A stretch of DNA of 64,000 bases from Sipunculus nudus (taxonomy: Eukaryota > Annelida > Sipuncula > Golfingiida > Sipunculidae), in the NCBI GenBank assembly GCA_026874595.1, contig CM049310.1:87891056-87955055 (forward strand), given 5' to 3'. Shown here in pieces: positions 12,501 through 24,383 of the stretch. Every line of letters starts with the position of its first letter. Position 1 is the first letter of the stretch. The position numbers and the translations under genes were made by a program. The notes under the pieces were generated by a model that was not told where the DNA came from, searched no databases, and saw only the letters and a program-made list of their open reading frames with translations.

Positions 12501-14094
12501 GTATATTACAACTTCTCTTGAATACCTGATGAAGATTAATTATCTGCCCACTTATAGCCACAAAAAAGAGTCATGGAGTCTGATGTATCAGTAGATTCTA
12601 CTTTTGTTAAATACTGACTATTTAGTTGTAAGTTGTAAGTGGGAAAAAGTATCTACAACAAGTGAAATCTCAGGAAACTTTGATAGGGAGGAAAAATACC
12701 CCAACTAAGATGAACATTTGAAATTGCTACAGAAGGAGAAGTTGTTAAATTCATCTGATTGTGACATCTTAATTTGATGTATTCCTTCATGGAGCCAGGC
12801 CAATCATCCCTATAAGTCTGATGCTAATGTGTTAATAAACCATTAACATAAAAAAGGAATTAGATAATATGTTATTAATGTTAATATAAGTTATGTGACA
12901 GCTATGAAAGTCATGCAAATCTTTAAAAAAAAGTCTATCCATTTAACCAAACCAGAAGAATTACATCTTTCTGCGATATCATTAATGTTTCATGCTGGTT
13001 TCAAATCACAGTGTAAATATAATAAGAGAATCTGGCTATAAATTTTGTCTCATTAATTAATGACTGATTACACTTACAGATCTATATTAAACCTCTCATG
13101 CATTTTTTTTGTTTCAAACTCCAACAGAAGTCTATGACTATGTCTCTTCTTGGAAAGTTTTATCTTGTGAAAGCTTTGTTTAACTACATAACATGGGAAA
13201 CTGGTTATAAAGATCCACCCACATTTAAAGAAGAATGGTAACAGTGAGCTGTGAGTGCAACTGGTTTTTATATCCAAGTTAACACTGATACATTTAAATT
13301 GGATATTTTGAATCTGAACATATTTTTTTATGGCAATGGAATCTATTTTTGCTAAATAACAGAAGAAACAGAGGCAAAACGTAGGCAGAACCCAGACAGA
13401 CCATTATTTAGACCAAAGGAAATTCAAATTAATCGTGTACCTGCTCAACAGCTGTTAATATTAAAGTAATTAGTGTAACAGAAAATTGTTTCCAAAAGAG
13501 AAGGAAATGCCACTCAATCCAAAGAAGGAAGAGACTTCATCCTAAACTATGAGCAGATGACTTTTTGCTCAAATTGAGTGCATTTGTAAAACTGGAGAAA
13601 CCTACAAAGAATCAATGGCAGCCAATGTCAGAAAGCCAAGTGGAAATACCCTGTTCTTTTCAGTAAAAGCATTTAACTACATGAACTTTCTTTGTGACTG
13701 ACACCTGATAGCTTGTATATACATAAAGCTTGTAATATATACGTATATCAGAAAACAGTAATTATTAAACTGCAGTTTGTATTACATGTAGGAAATCATT
13801 TATACATTTGATTAATTTTCTGCCCCTGTGCAAGCTCACCTTTTATAAGGATAAACCAAATGTAGATAAAGTTGCATTGGCATCCACAAATACATGAAGC
13901 TACCAATCAAGTGCAAATCTAGGAGAAAATTCAAACGCAATTACAATAAGGAGAAAGTGATGGCTAACATTGATGGTAATGTGATATACTACCAAGATTT
14001 TAAGGTGAAGGTGAATTAAAAGTGCCAACTGACAGACATAACAATTAAGACAGTTAAGAGTTTGGTATAATTCTGATTAATATGAATAAGGACA
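9592..14094. other. Long AT-rich stretch without supported genes
   Basis: I see no coding exon, strong splice pair or repeat array. Overlapping open frames near 10095-10475 on both strands look like chance. Homopolymer A/T runs are frequent. Confidence 0.5.
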
Positions 14095-14420
14095 AATCAA
14101 CCGTCAGTCACACAAAGGCTGAGTTTCATATCAGAACTGGGTCACAGTGACCTAATTTCAGAAAAAAAGGTACATGTTAACAATCATTTCAGTTGAAAAG
14201 AGTTGTGGTTAAAATGGAAATTGCCTAAAAATTCCTCAAATAAAGGTCAAGGTCACCCAAAATTTAAATAGTACATTGCTGCTTTCCATAATTTTGAACA
14301 AAATATGATGGAGACTCTGAAAGCTATCATGCTGATGAGCAAATGATGCTGGAAGACCACTGTGACTTGACCTTGAGAGTTAAAGTTAATTCTAAATAGA
14401 AATATTTAAAGAATTCATGA
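14095..14420 (-). repeat. Diverged dispersed repeat with GGTCAAGGTCA motifs
   Basis: AAAGGTCAAGGTCAC at 14242-14256 is the reverse complement of the GTGACCTTGACCTTT motif repeated at 22104-22930. Other fragments (GGTCACAGTGACC; TGTGACTTGACC) support a decayed copy of a related family. Confidence 0.45.
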
Positions 14421-16680
14421 AAAAAAGTCAAAAACATTTTAATTCCCTTAATAGAAATTTTGATATTCTGAACTTATTTTGAACAGCTTGATGGATCTGC
14501 ACTTAGTACTCAGACCATAACTTCTCTGTCATGTAAATTGCCTAAAATGTCTGTTTTCGCAAAAACATTAAAGCCATAAAATGTTTAGTCAAGACCTACA
14601 TTATTTAAGACCGGATCGAGCATGAGCAAAATCAAAATAAAATTTAAACTAGCAAATTCCTTAACCTTTATCTACATGTTTTTAACAAATATTTCTTTAA
14701 TGTTATTTTATATAATTATCTTCAGCGTGGTTAATATCATAATTCACTAACCTAATTTTTTAATATAATGTAATATAAAATAAAATAATATATTAACTAT
14801 ATGACAATTTTCAGTGGCTTGACTGATATAGTGACATAGACTGACTGAAACTTATTTTTGTGTCCATGGCTACAAAAAATTTATGAACCAGCTGTGAGGC
14901 AATTATTGTATGATAAAAATGCAAACCTTTTCCTCATGTCTTGATTTAAATGTTTATTCTTAAGAGAAGCATTTTCTGATTCATCTGTTAATGTTTTCAA
15001 TATCAGGTTAAAACATATACAGAAATGTCTTGATTGTGGAAGGGAAAATCTGCCAGTGTTCATTTATTACCAGTTAAGTTTTCCTCGCACATCAGCTAAC
15101 TAGATGGCTACACTAGAAAACACTTATAGAGGACAGATCACCACAAATCTGCATCCAAATGCAGGTCAGCATTTATAAAAGAGTAGTAATTCAAGATGAC
15201 ATTGCTTTAACTGCTGTTTTGTATATTAATTTTTCTGGTTTTCTACACCAGGGCTGGCAAACTGGCAAATTTTCAAATCAGACTTATGAACATGTGGTAT
15301 ATGGTGTTATGCATCACACCAATGAAAGCAGATTGTTAGGGGGGGGGGGGTTGAAACTTTGAGTTGGATGCCTAATGCTATACCATGCTCTGATTGGTCT
15401 GATTACAATTCTTTGTCCTGTGCTAGCCCTGGTGGTGAAACCCAGAGAAGCTTGCTATACAAAGCAGCAGTTAGAACGAAGTAGATCCAGAACGACTGCA
15501 GTGTAAAACCGCTGCATGAAGAGTGTAACTTAGATAATGACATGGTCCTGATTACGTGATTACAATACACTTCCATTATGGTGTTGTATAGATGACAAAA
15601 TCAACTGCACATTCACAGGTATTAAACTGGAGGGATTTATTATTTGTGGTCCACAGAATATCTAAAGATAGTTTTTGATGAAACTTTATGAAACTTGTAG
15701 AAGAGTGGGTTTTAGGAAAATCTGTGAGGAAAAACAAACAGTACACAAAACAAAAAGGGGTGAATTTTCCTGTATCTACATCAAGTTAATTTAAGTAACC
15801 CAAAATTAAAAAATTAAAGAAACAATTTTCTTTGGCTAATATTAATAGCCCAAGTATTCACCAATATTTGTTGAGAATTTGCAAAGATATTGCAAAAACA
15901 AATAAACTAACTATCTCATACACACACAAACCATGCTGGTCACATCAGCATGAGCCAGCTTTTATGGTTGATGTAACAATTACAGTAAGGATCTGTCACT
16001 CCACCTGTCTGGAAATCCCAAGATTTACTATCCAGTACCTTCTGACTGGGTGTTGTCCTCAAGGCTTACTATCCAAGACACTGCGTCAATGTTAAAGCCT
16101 ATCAGTGGGTGGGAACACCTACGTTTGACAGAAATGGACCTCTTAGGTGTGGGAGAGCATCAGATAAATTGATAATCCATAGAAGCGCCAAGACAATGCC
16201 TTCTTGCGTGTCCTTATCAAAGTGGACGCAGATGGTCAAAGTCATCCTATAAAGTCTGATCTACAGATCAGCAGACAAATACTTAAACCTCCCTATACAG
16301 TCAGCCCGATCATGTCTAGACATAATACATTTAGTTTGTATCAGGTGGTACATCTGATGCATGGAAGCAGGGTATAAATGAAGTAAAATAAAATATACAT
16401 CAGTTCTTCCAGGGGATTTGTTATGTTCTGTGGCTATGTTGAACCTAAACCATCCAGTCAGGAATCTTTTTTTTTTCAAGGATAGGTCCATGGCCTGTTA
16501 GAGATATGGTCTACTGTAAGAGAATGAAAGATTTCAGGGTTTTTTTTTTTTTTGCACGAGGCTAGTGATAATATAGACATTATAACCATGCCCTTACTGG
16601 TATACCTGTATTTAATTAACATGAATTTTACAAACAGTTATTATAACTAATCTAGGCACTCAATCTACATGGCTCAGGTG
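14421..16680. other. No supported gene; poly-G tract
   Basis: A run of 12 G residues lies at 15339-15350. TTTTTGATGAAACTTTATGA near 15670 resembles an old dispersed repeat. Short open frames have no supporting context. Confidence 0.5.
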
Positions 16681-16860
16681 GAGGCATTTGGTAGTCCGTC
16701 TCGAGTGTCTAGGAGAAACTGGACAACCCTGAAAAACCACTGGCCTTTGAATTAATAGTACAAATTGACCCACTCTCATGGCCTACCCATGGAATTGCAC
16801 CTGCATCATCAGTGGAGAGAGCAAGGCGTTTTACTCCTCAACTGTCCCGGCCCCTTTAAT
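16681..16860 (-). mobile_element. Old SINE copy with tRNA-like head
   Basis: On the minus strand the segment starts with GGGACAGTTGAGGAGTAAAA, matching the tRNA-like head at 46880 (GGACAGTCGAGAGGTAAAA). Its body (plus strand GGTAGTCCGTC, AGGAGAAACTGGACAACC, AACCACTGGCC) aligns with GATAGTCTGTAG, AGGAGGAAACTAG, AAACTGCTGACC near 46712. The B box is eroded here. Confidence 0.6.
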
Positions 16861-19800
16861 TATGTGGCCTTTATTGATATCTGGTATCTATAAACTGAAG
16901 ATAATACCTTGGACCTTTATAAAATAGGCCAGAAAGACCGGTCCTACTGCAACTAGGCTGTTCATTTTATTTTGTGTGTGTTTATTACTGGTTGGTAGCC
17001 TGCTAAAATTCGCCAAACATGTTCAACAAGGACATCTGGCAGCAAAACAGATCAAGCAAAGTTTTGCAAAGGGTGTTATTGTATCTAGTGACCTTTCAGC
17101 TTCCAAACATATGTACATATGCAACCAACCACTAAAATTAAGTGGTTTTTCTGTTTGTCAAAATGGGCACATGTACCATGTTTTGTCAATAGCTTGTAGT
17201 TATACGAGCTCATACTTTTGTCACAGAGGTGTTATAAGAACTTTTCTTAACAAGAATTTTCTACAGTACATTAATATGTGCAGAGAGTCGGCCAAAAATC
17301 ACATAAATTTTACAGAAAGGTGGGTGAATAGCTGGCCTTAATGGTTAACCTAGTCTCTGAGGTATTATCCAGATTTCACCCTTCTATTTCTAATGAAGAG
17401 GAGAGATATGAACCATGTATCTTCCACTCAGCAGTTCTATACCATATTACTATGTTAGGTTCTCTGCTTCCTAACAGGAAACTTTCTTTTTTTAATTACT
17501 GGTTAGAATATTTACCAAAAAATACAATTAATGATTATTCAAAAATCATACCAGGTGTGAAGGACACTTAGTTATCTTTAAATAAAAAAAACTACATAGT
17601 ATTTTCGGGATAGGGAAATTAATTATTAAACAATATCTGAAAAAAAATCAGATCTTAATATTATCTCAACAGTCCAGTCGAAATTTGTTTTCAATTACCC
17701 AAACCACTGGATACTAGGGCACTGCTATATCTGCTATTAACAAATCTGGGGAGTGTTTCTGTGGTTACAAATGTTGAATATGCTTAAAAAGAAAAGAAGC
17801 TGAGGCTTAGCACTGTGCAGAGTTGAGAATTAAGACGGGGAAAAAATCAATCCAATATATAATATAAAATGTTTGGTTCAAAATGTAGCCCCCCTGTAGA
17901 AGTCACATTTATCCAGAAGCTTTCAAAGTCTTGCAGAAAACATGTTTCGCTATTTTTTTCTAAACATTATTCCCTTAGCAGTCTTTTATTTTTTGTATGT
18001 GTCCAGGATACGTTTTTATAAACCTTGGTGAGCAGTGCTTGGAATGTGTAACATAAAGTAATTTATATGGACACAATAGTCTCCCTACCAGCTAGGTGTC
18101 CCATAAACTGTGACAAAGGCAGGTGTTCCAGCGATCCAGCCCTGGTCCAGGGAAACCTGTCAGCCAAACATAGCTTAAAGCATTTCAGCTGTCTGGGTTG
18201 TAAGCATGTGCAGAATTCAATCCATCATCGTAAATCTTTTAAAGCTACAAGAAATGCAGTATGTCAACACTTTAAGTTAAAAGCTAGGATTTCATCAAAC
18301 TAGTAATTACTTTCAGTTTAATTATTTAACAAAACCAATTATTGGTCACATTAAGTTTTGATAACTGAACAGATGTGGCTGGATCTAATTGTCTGAGATC
18401 ATTTTTGTTTTTGCTTAATTATTATTAATTTGCTCAATTTAATTACAACTGAAGCGTCCAAGGGTAAAGAAGCATGCCCTTTTGTACGTATCTTATTTGA
18501 AGATATGCTTTGATTCAGGCCTTAGTTTTCATAATTCATATGGATACAGAAAATGCATGATAATGTAATACTTCTGACAGCTAGTGAAGCAATGAGACCA
18601 TATGTTTCAATAAAGTAACTTAATAAACTTAATGGACTTAGCTCAACAGGCAAAAATAATACATGTGATTATCACTATGGTAACCATTATTATAAATGAT
18701 TAATAAAATTTTAAATTTTAAAATAAGTCTGCTGTCTGACTTACCAGTATTTCATTATTGATACAGACCCCATATGATGATAAAAAGAGACCTAGTACTG
18801 CATGTATATAGTTAAGTCACACTTTTGGAGAAAAAAGGCAATAATTCTGTCTTAAAACAGTCCATAATTCATTTTTTCTTACTGTATCCTTTTTCATGAT
18901 AAAAATCTTTTAATCACTCCTGTTTGATGAAAGAACTTTATGGTTTTTCACCTAACAGGGATATCTTTGTGAATCATAAAATGTGCTGTTGTGGCCTGTA
19001 CTGATGACAAACCCAGACAGACCACACCTGTCAATGATTTGCTATTAGCCTTGGAATAAAATGTCATGCAATATCAGAGTGACTAGTCTAAATATGACTG
19101 GAACATCCAGAGGAAACCTCGCATTCTCATTAACTGTCCCATGTCACGTTTCATACCATGCTAAATATATTTCCTTCCTGAATGTTCAGATAACGAACAC
19201 ACAAAAAGTGACCTTTCGTGCCTCTTGACAGGAAACAAAGCCAGTTTCAACAGACAAAGGTACTGCCGCAATGGCATGAACTACTTGAGGAGGTGCAATG
19301 ATTATGACACAAACAAAAGAAATGCCACCGCTGAGAATATGACCCTATTCTAGACACGTTAAGATCTGCACCACCAAGAATCCATCTGATAAAGACTGAC
19401 ACGCATCTTCTTTGGACTGTTTTTGCAGAAAAAGAATTTAACCCTGGAAAAAAAACTCTACTGTGAAACTTTTTTTTCTGATATGATGAGATATATCTTG
19501 TGATGTTATCAATATCTATAACTTCATAACATATTGACTTCAATTTCACAAGAAAATTTGATTGATAATTTTAGTGTTAACTTCTATTTTCTAAATGAGT
19601 GAACCATGGGTTATGACTCTAAGCTGAATATAGCACTGTTTGTCAAGTACACTTTTGAAGAACTTGACTGCCAATTTTGTACAAACTTTGCAGGAGAACA
19701 GGGATATTTGCATATTTAAAGCCCATTACTTGACAGTCAAGGGCCATTGTGTAATTATTGCAACAATACAGTGACAAGGCTTATATTTGTCAGTATTAAA

Positions 19801-19992
19801 ATATAGCCATTATATTACACTAGCCAAACTAGATAAAGCTAAAAAATATTCATATGCATATGCATATCTTACACATAAGCTAGATATGGACTACAATTAT
19901 TTATGCTACCTGTACAGCTCTGCTTATATACCTAAAGAGCTCAGTTTGTTAATACAAAAAAATTTACTAGCTTTGTTTACCATAGTATCTTA
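16861..19992. other. No supported gene
   Basis: Two overlapping open frames at 16976-17341 (121 codons) and 17341-17571 (76 codons) share a TAATG junction but show no recognisable domain. A possible 28-nt plus-strand exon near 19232-19259 has good-looking splice sites but is too short to claim. Confidence 0.45.
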
Positions 19993-21160
19993 CAGTCCTT
20001 TCACTGTTAAAGGTCCAATATTCTGCTAAAAATCATTTAGTTAACTTGAACAAAGGCCACCTAAGAATCATTTTTGTGCAATGTTACAGAAGCTGAAACA
20101 ACAGTTTTGCAGAAGAAGACTTTTGCAGCCCTGTGTTTGAAATAGTCTTACTATTGGCCACAAGACCAAGTTTCTATGACAGCTTTCTATGACTCTACCA
20201 AAATTCAATATAACCAATCTATTCTCATACAATTGATAGATCCCTACCCTAGGATAATTCTTGTGAAAAAAATTAAACCATTTAACTTGACAGTTTCATC
20301 ATAAAACATTTTAAAGCTGAAAGAGGTTAAAATTACAAAGTTTTTGCCCATAAAAACAGGTTGATGTAGGTGGTGCCACGAAAACCTCAATATCAAATAT
20401 GAGATATGTGACCAACATTTGCAAAATAATTGGTAATGCTAGCGCCTGTCATTTCTAAGATTGTGTTAGTAAGCTTACTTGGCCAAAAAACTAAGTTAGA
20501 ATTCCTGTAACTGTAAATTGTAAGTTGATGCAGGTGGTGCCAATAAAAGCTCATTACCACATTTGATATGGGACTGATTGTTGCATAAAATTTGGGGATG
20601 CTAGCTCATGCTATTCCTGAGAAATTTTGGGTTAATGTACTAATGACCGATGGCCCCTGTACACAAAAAGGTCAATGCAGGTGGTGCCACAAATACCTCA
20701 ATTTCAAATATATCTTATGTGATGATAGCTTAATCCGTTTCTGAGACTATAATTTATTTATGATTTTTTTGCCACATGACTAAAAGTTCAGCTTCCTATA
20801 ACTTGGCAAAAACTGGAACGTACCATTTGATCAGACTGAGATTGTTACTGGGATCATTTCTATAATATATTTCACAATTTGGCTGTACAGTTTAGGAGGA
20901 GAAGATTTGTAAAGGTTTTTTTTTTACTTTTTTCTTATAAAATCTCAAGTACGTGCAGATAGCAAAACAAAATAAGCAAAATCTGACTCAGTTTTTTAGA
21001 CAACTGATTTTTTACATAAAATTTGGTGATGTTAGCTCCTGCCGTTTTTAAGATAGTATGGGTTTATGTAAAGCACACCCTCGCATACGCTGGTGATGTC
21101 TACTTGTTATTAAGTTTTGTTATTAGCTCACTGGTTCCTCTGAAACCAATCGAGCATGTT
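19993..21160 (+). mobile_element. Tandem-unit element, older copy (family of 24384-26490)
   Basis: Homology with the 24.4-kb copy begins at CAGTCCTTTCACTGTTAAAG and continues through AACTTGAACAAAGGCCA, TTTTGCAGAAGAA and the unit core. The GGTGGCGCCACC core reads GGTGGTGCCA in all three positions here (20369, 20533, 20680), as expected from CpG decay. An imperfect 3' hairpin lies at 21126-21154 (GCTCACTGGTT paired with AAACCAATCGAGC). No protein is encoded. Confidence 0.7.
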
Positions 21161-21664
21161 AGGTCATGCCAAAAGTTATAGCAAGTCGTTAAGATTAAAA
21201 TATTTGTTCAAAGTGTATCAATTAGAAATGTGATACCAGTCCTGTAGGTCAGTTATAGCATAGTGAGACAGGATAATTCGTAGAGAGAGAGTGGAGTGGA
21301 GTCAAGAATGCTAGTATTTAAACAGTGTGTAGTGAGAGAACACAAACAGACAGCATAGTGAGAGCAGAACCCAGAGCTGCTGCCATTTTGCGACGCCGCC
21401 AGCCGAGTGAATTAAGATCAAGCTGAGTAGAGCAGAGTTTATCAGCAGATGCTGCCGATATTTTGTTGAGCCAGAGTGAGCCAACTTTGTGCAGCTCAGT
21501 TGGCTTTTGAAAAAAAAAATCGTTTACAAGTTAAAAGGCAAAAACAAATGTTCATGTTTTATATATTTTGCTTCTTGTGGCTGAGAGTAAACGGTGTGAT
21601 TGTTTAAGCTAGTATGAAAGTGTTGGCTACTGAAACCACCAGGAATCACTATACTCAATATCTA
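21161..21664. other. GC-richer patch of unknown nature
   Basis: Positions 21290-21510 are richer in G+C and CpG than their surroundings, with a GCCATTTTGCGACGCCGCC stretch at about 21384 that contains a YY1-like GCCATTTTG. It could be an untranslated first exon or part of a repeat. No open frame is convincing. Confidence 0.3.
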
Positions 21665-21701
21665 AGGCCAAAAAAAAATAAAAGGTTTGGTTCTCAGGCA
21701 C
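21665..21701 (+). repeat. Left arm of a 37-bp inverted repeat pair
   Basis: AGGCC, an A-rich run, then GGTTTGGTTCTCAGGCAC. The reverse complement recurs at 26523-26558 with one substitution and small A-run indels. Together they bracket 4.9 kb of nested repeats. Confidence 0.8.
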
Positions 21702-22103
21702 CACCCGCATCAATTTTAAACCCCCGCATCAAAAATTTTTATTTTGATTTTCAATAGAAACTTACCAATTTTGAGTAGCAGCCACTCAGACATTTCTTTC
21801 ATGAAGATAAAATCATACAATTTCCTTTATTATTTAGTGCTTTTACTTGTTTAGCCAAAAAAATTCTGTTATTATCATGCTTTTCCCTTATTATTTCACA
21901 TTTTCATTGAAGCATAACAAAAAATTAAGAACAAGGCCTACAGGCCTAATGCAAACCTGTGCATTGGGAAATACACCAGGTATAATGCTTCAATGCTGGA
22001 CCATGACTTCTCATGTATATGAACAATGCATGTACTAAACATTTTGAATAAGAAACAATTACACAAACATAACTGCTGAAATTCTGGCATGGGTGCACAC
22101 AAC

Positions 22104-22930
22104 ACAACTAGGGACCCATGGGTCTCAACGCTCAGTTGAATTTGTCTATATTTAGGATATTTTTAAAGAAATTTTTCAGAATGACAGTCCTGCGACCTTA
22201 ACCAATGACCTTGTAACCAAAAAATCTTAGAACTTAATATCCTTGAACTTGCAGCATTAGGATTATTGTATCAATCTTTTAAAAAGTGACCTTGACCTCT
22301 GACCAGATAACCTCAAATTCTACAGGTTTCCTCACTTTGGGCAAGTAAACTATGTGTGAATGTTGGAAAGTCCAGGATGAAAAGTTTGATTTACAGTGCA
22401 TCCACAATCTTTTTAAAGATGTGGCTTTTGTGACCTTCAACTTAGATCGCTGGACCCTGAAAATCAAATTGAATTTACATATGTGGTTGGTCATTATTAA
22501 ACCAAGTTTGAAGCCAGTCTGTCTATCCAAAGCAGAATTATCATCCATAAACTAATTTGTGAATGGATAGGCCCTGTGACCTTGACCTTTGACTTATGAC
22601 CCAAAAATCAAATAGAATCTTCCCCTAGTGGCAGGTTAGCAATATCTTGAAGATGGAAGGTTTGCGATGAAAGGTTGGCTTCAAATGCATACACATTCCT
22701 TTTAAAGAAATGGGTCCTGTGACCTTGACCTTTGACCGTTGGACCCCAAAATCAACATGGTTCTTACTTTAGTGGTGGGCAAATTATAAGTTAAGTTTGT
22801 AACCAATATATCAAACTTAACAGGAGTTATCATCTGGAAACTAATTTGTGTGGATGCACGGATTGACAGACAGACAGACATACAAACAGACAGATTGACA
22901 GACTAGTATAGATTAGTATAGGGCATCCTC
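22104..22930 (+). mobile_element. Tandem-unit element with GTGACCTTGACC motifs
   Basis: The 5' end carries the perfect palindrome GACCCATGGGTC (22113-22124) followed by CTCAACGCTCAGTTGA, a signature shared with the elements at 54546 and 62038. GTGACCTTGACCTTTGACC-type motifs lie at 22286, 22430, 22576 and 22719 with a weaker one at 22192; the last three intervals are 144, 146 and 143 bp, marking tandem units. The 3' end is a GACAGACAGACA-rich tail. Non-coding. Confidence 0.7.
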
Positions 22931-23059
22931 TTGTGATCAATAAACACACCAGGTTTTGGGACACCAGATGTAATGACAGCTGAGAAACTGACATGATTGT
23001 TGTCATTTTATGGTAAATAAATAGAGAAATATTTGTTAAAATAGGAAAACCGCCACGTT

Positions 23060-23392
23060 TCAGGAACTGACAAAACTAGTCATGGTCAATATTCAAGGCA
23101 AGATTCATGACAAACCATGCATTAATTATCAAGATATTAGAGGTTTTGTATCAAATTTATTACAATTCTGGGGGTTACTTTCAAGTCCCATAGCTCGAAG
23201 GAAAAAGGTCGCAGTGACCTCATTTCAGGTTTCCAAGGAAATTTTTAATGGACCTCCCTGGATATTCACTTAGAAGTTTCTAGGACCAGCTGTTATGATT
23301 TGTGCCCTGCTAACGGAAGGCCGGACGTCCAGACAGACGAAGGACAAAGCACCATTCCTATACCTCAGTTGACTTACAGTCAGCTGAGCTAA
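23060..23392 (+). mobile_element. 5'-truncated copy of the 54546-56215 family
   Basis: A single unit corresponds to 55930-56215: CCCATAGCTCGAAG, AATTTCAGGTTTCCAAGG-like text, GACCTCCCTGGAT, TAGGACCAG, TTATGATTTGTGCCCTG, then GACGAAGGACAAAG. It ends in a 3' hairpin CTCAGTTGACT-TAC-AGTCAGCTGAG followed by CTAAAAA, the same terminus as at 56180-56215. Confidence 0.75.
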
Positions 23393-23760
23393 AAATGATT
23401 GTAGCTGGCACCACCAGTTTTGTATACAACAAAGCTATCAGAGATATATACAAATGCCCAAGTTCAGACTGATATATCAAACCCCTCCTGAGAAATAAGC
23501 TGGGACACACACTGTGCAAAAAATTATTGTAGATGGCCCCACGAGACTTGTATACGACAAGTATAGGATAATTAAAATACAATAGGTATAAATATGCCCA
23601 ATTTTAGGATGACATATCAAATTCCTCAATAGAAATAAGCAGGCACAAAAGTCACACACTGTGCAAATGTCATTGTAGGTGGTGACACCTGTCTTGTGAA
23701 CAAAAAACCCACCAAAGACACATAGACAGGTCAAAATAATTAGGCCAATACATCAAACTT
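23393..23760 (+). repeat. Diverged array of the 1492-2890 monomer family
   Basis: Three units carry ACTGTGCAAA (from 23510 and 23658, about 148 bp apart), then an ATTGTAGRTGG core, then ATGCCCAATTTTAGG and ATATCAAA. This order matches the half-units at 1492-2890. The palindrome is degraded (GCTGGCACCACC at 23404, GGTGGTGACACC at 23678). Confidence 0.65.
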
Positions 23761-23837
23761 ACCTAAAGTCTGATGCATGGGGCTGACCACGCTTAGGTGA
23801 GAAAGGCAGTTGCCCCGAGTGAACTGTGACAAATTTG

Positions 23838-24004
23838 CCAGCTCAGGCTACTGCACTGAGTGAACTCATGACCTGCACCTGGCCAGACTGGGTGAACTTT
23901 TGACCTCTACCTGGCTCCACTGAGTGAACTCTTGACCTGCACCTGGCTAGACTGGGTGAACTTTTGACCTGTACCTGGCTGCACTGAGTGAACTCTTGAC
24001 CTGT
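23838..24004. repeat. 32-bp tandem repeat with alternating 64-bp order
   Basis: ACTGRGTGAACT starts at 23855, 23887, 23919, 23951 and 23983, exactly 32 bp apart, alternating between ACTGAG and ACTGGG. The unit also contains TTGACCTGCACCTGG. Two more diverged copies lie at 24160-24215. Confidence 0.95.
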
Positions 24005-24079
24005 TGCATAATCTGATACAGTTGGCAGTCTGCCAAAGCTATAAATAGATTGGCTCCACATGCAGCCCTAGGGGCATGA

Positions 24080-24145
24080 CACCCATGAGGTGATCACATG
24101 GTGCCCATGAGGTGTTCACATGTCACCCATGAGGGGATCACATGC
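24080..24145. repeat. Three-copy 22-bp tandem repeat
   Basis: CCCATGAGG starts at 24082, 24104 and 24126. Each unit also contains TTCACATG or ATCACATG. Confidence 0.9.
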
Positions 24146-24383
24146 CTTGTGCTTGGCTGCTTTGACTGAACTCTTGACCTATATCTGGCTGCACTGAATG
24201 AACTCTTGATCTATTGCCAAATCTGAAACAGTTGGCAGTTTCTTAACCTATGTAAATATACAGCCACAGTCTTGGCCTGTTGGCAAATCTGTTTACACAT
24301 ACTGAAAGACTGGCTAAAATGCTTTTTTTCAAGCTGAAATATTCATAAACTTTTTATCAAAATATCTAGAAAAATAAAAGATT

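Noticed and set aside
16976-17571. Two overlapping plus-strand frames, 121 and 76 codons, with a TAATG junction
   Set aside because: No recognised domain, splice sites or composition change; such a junction does not imply coupling in an animal genome.
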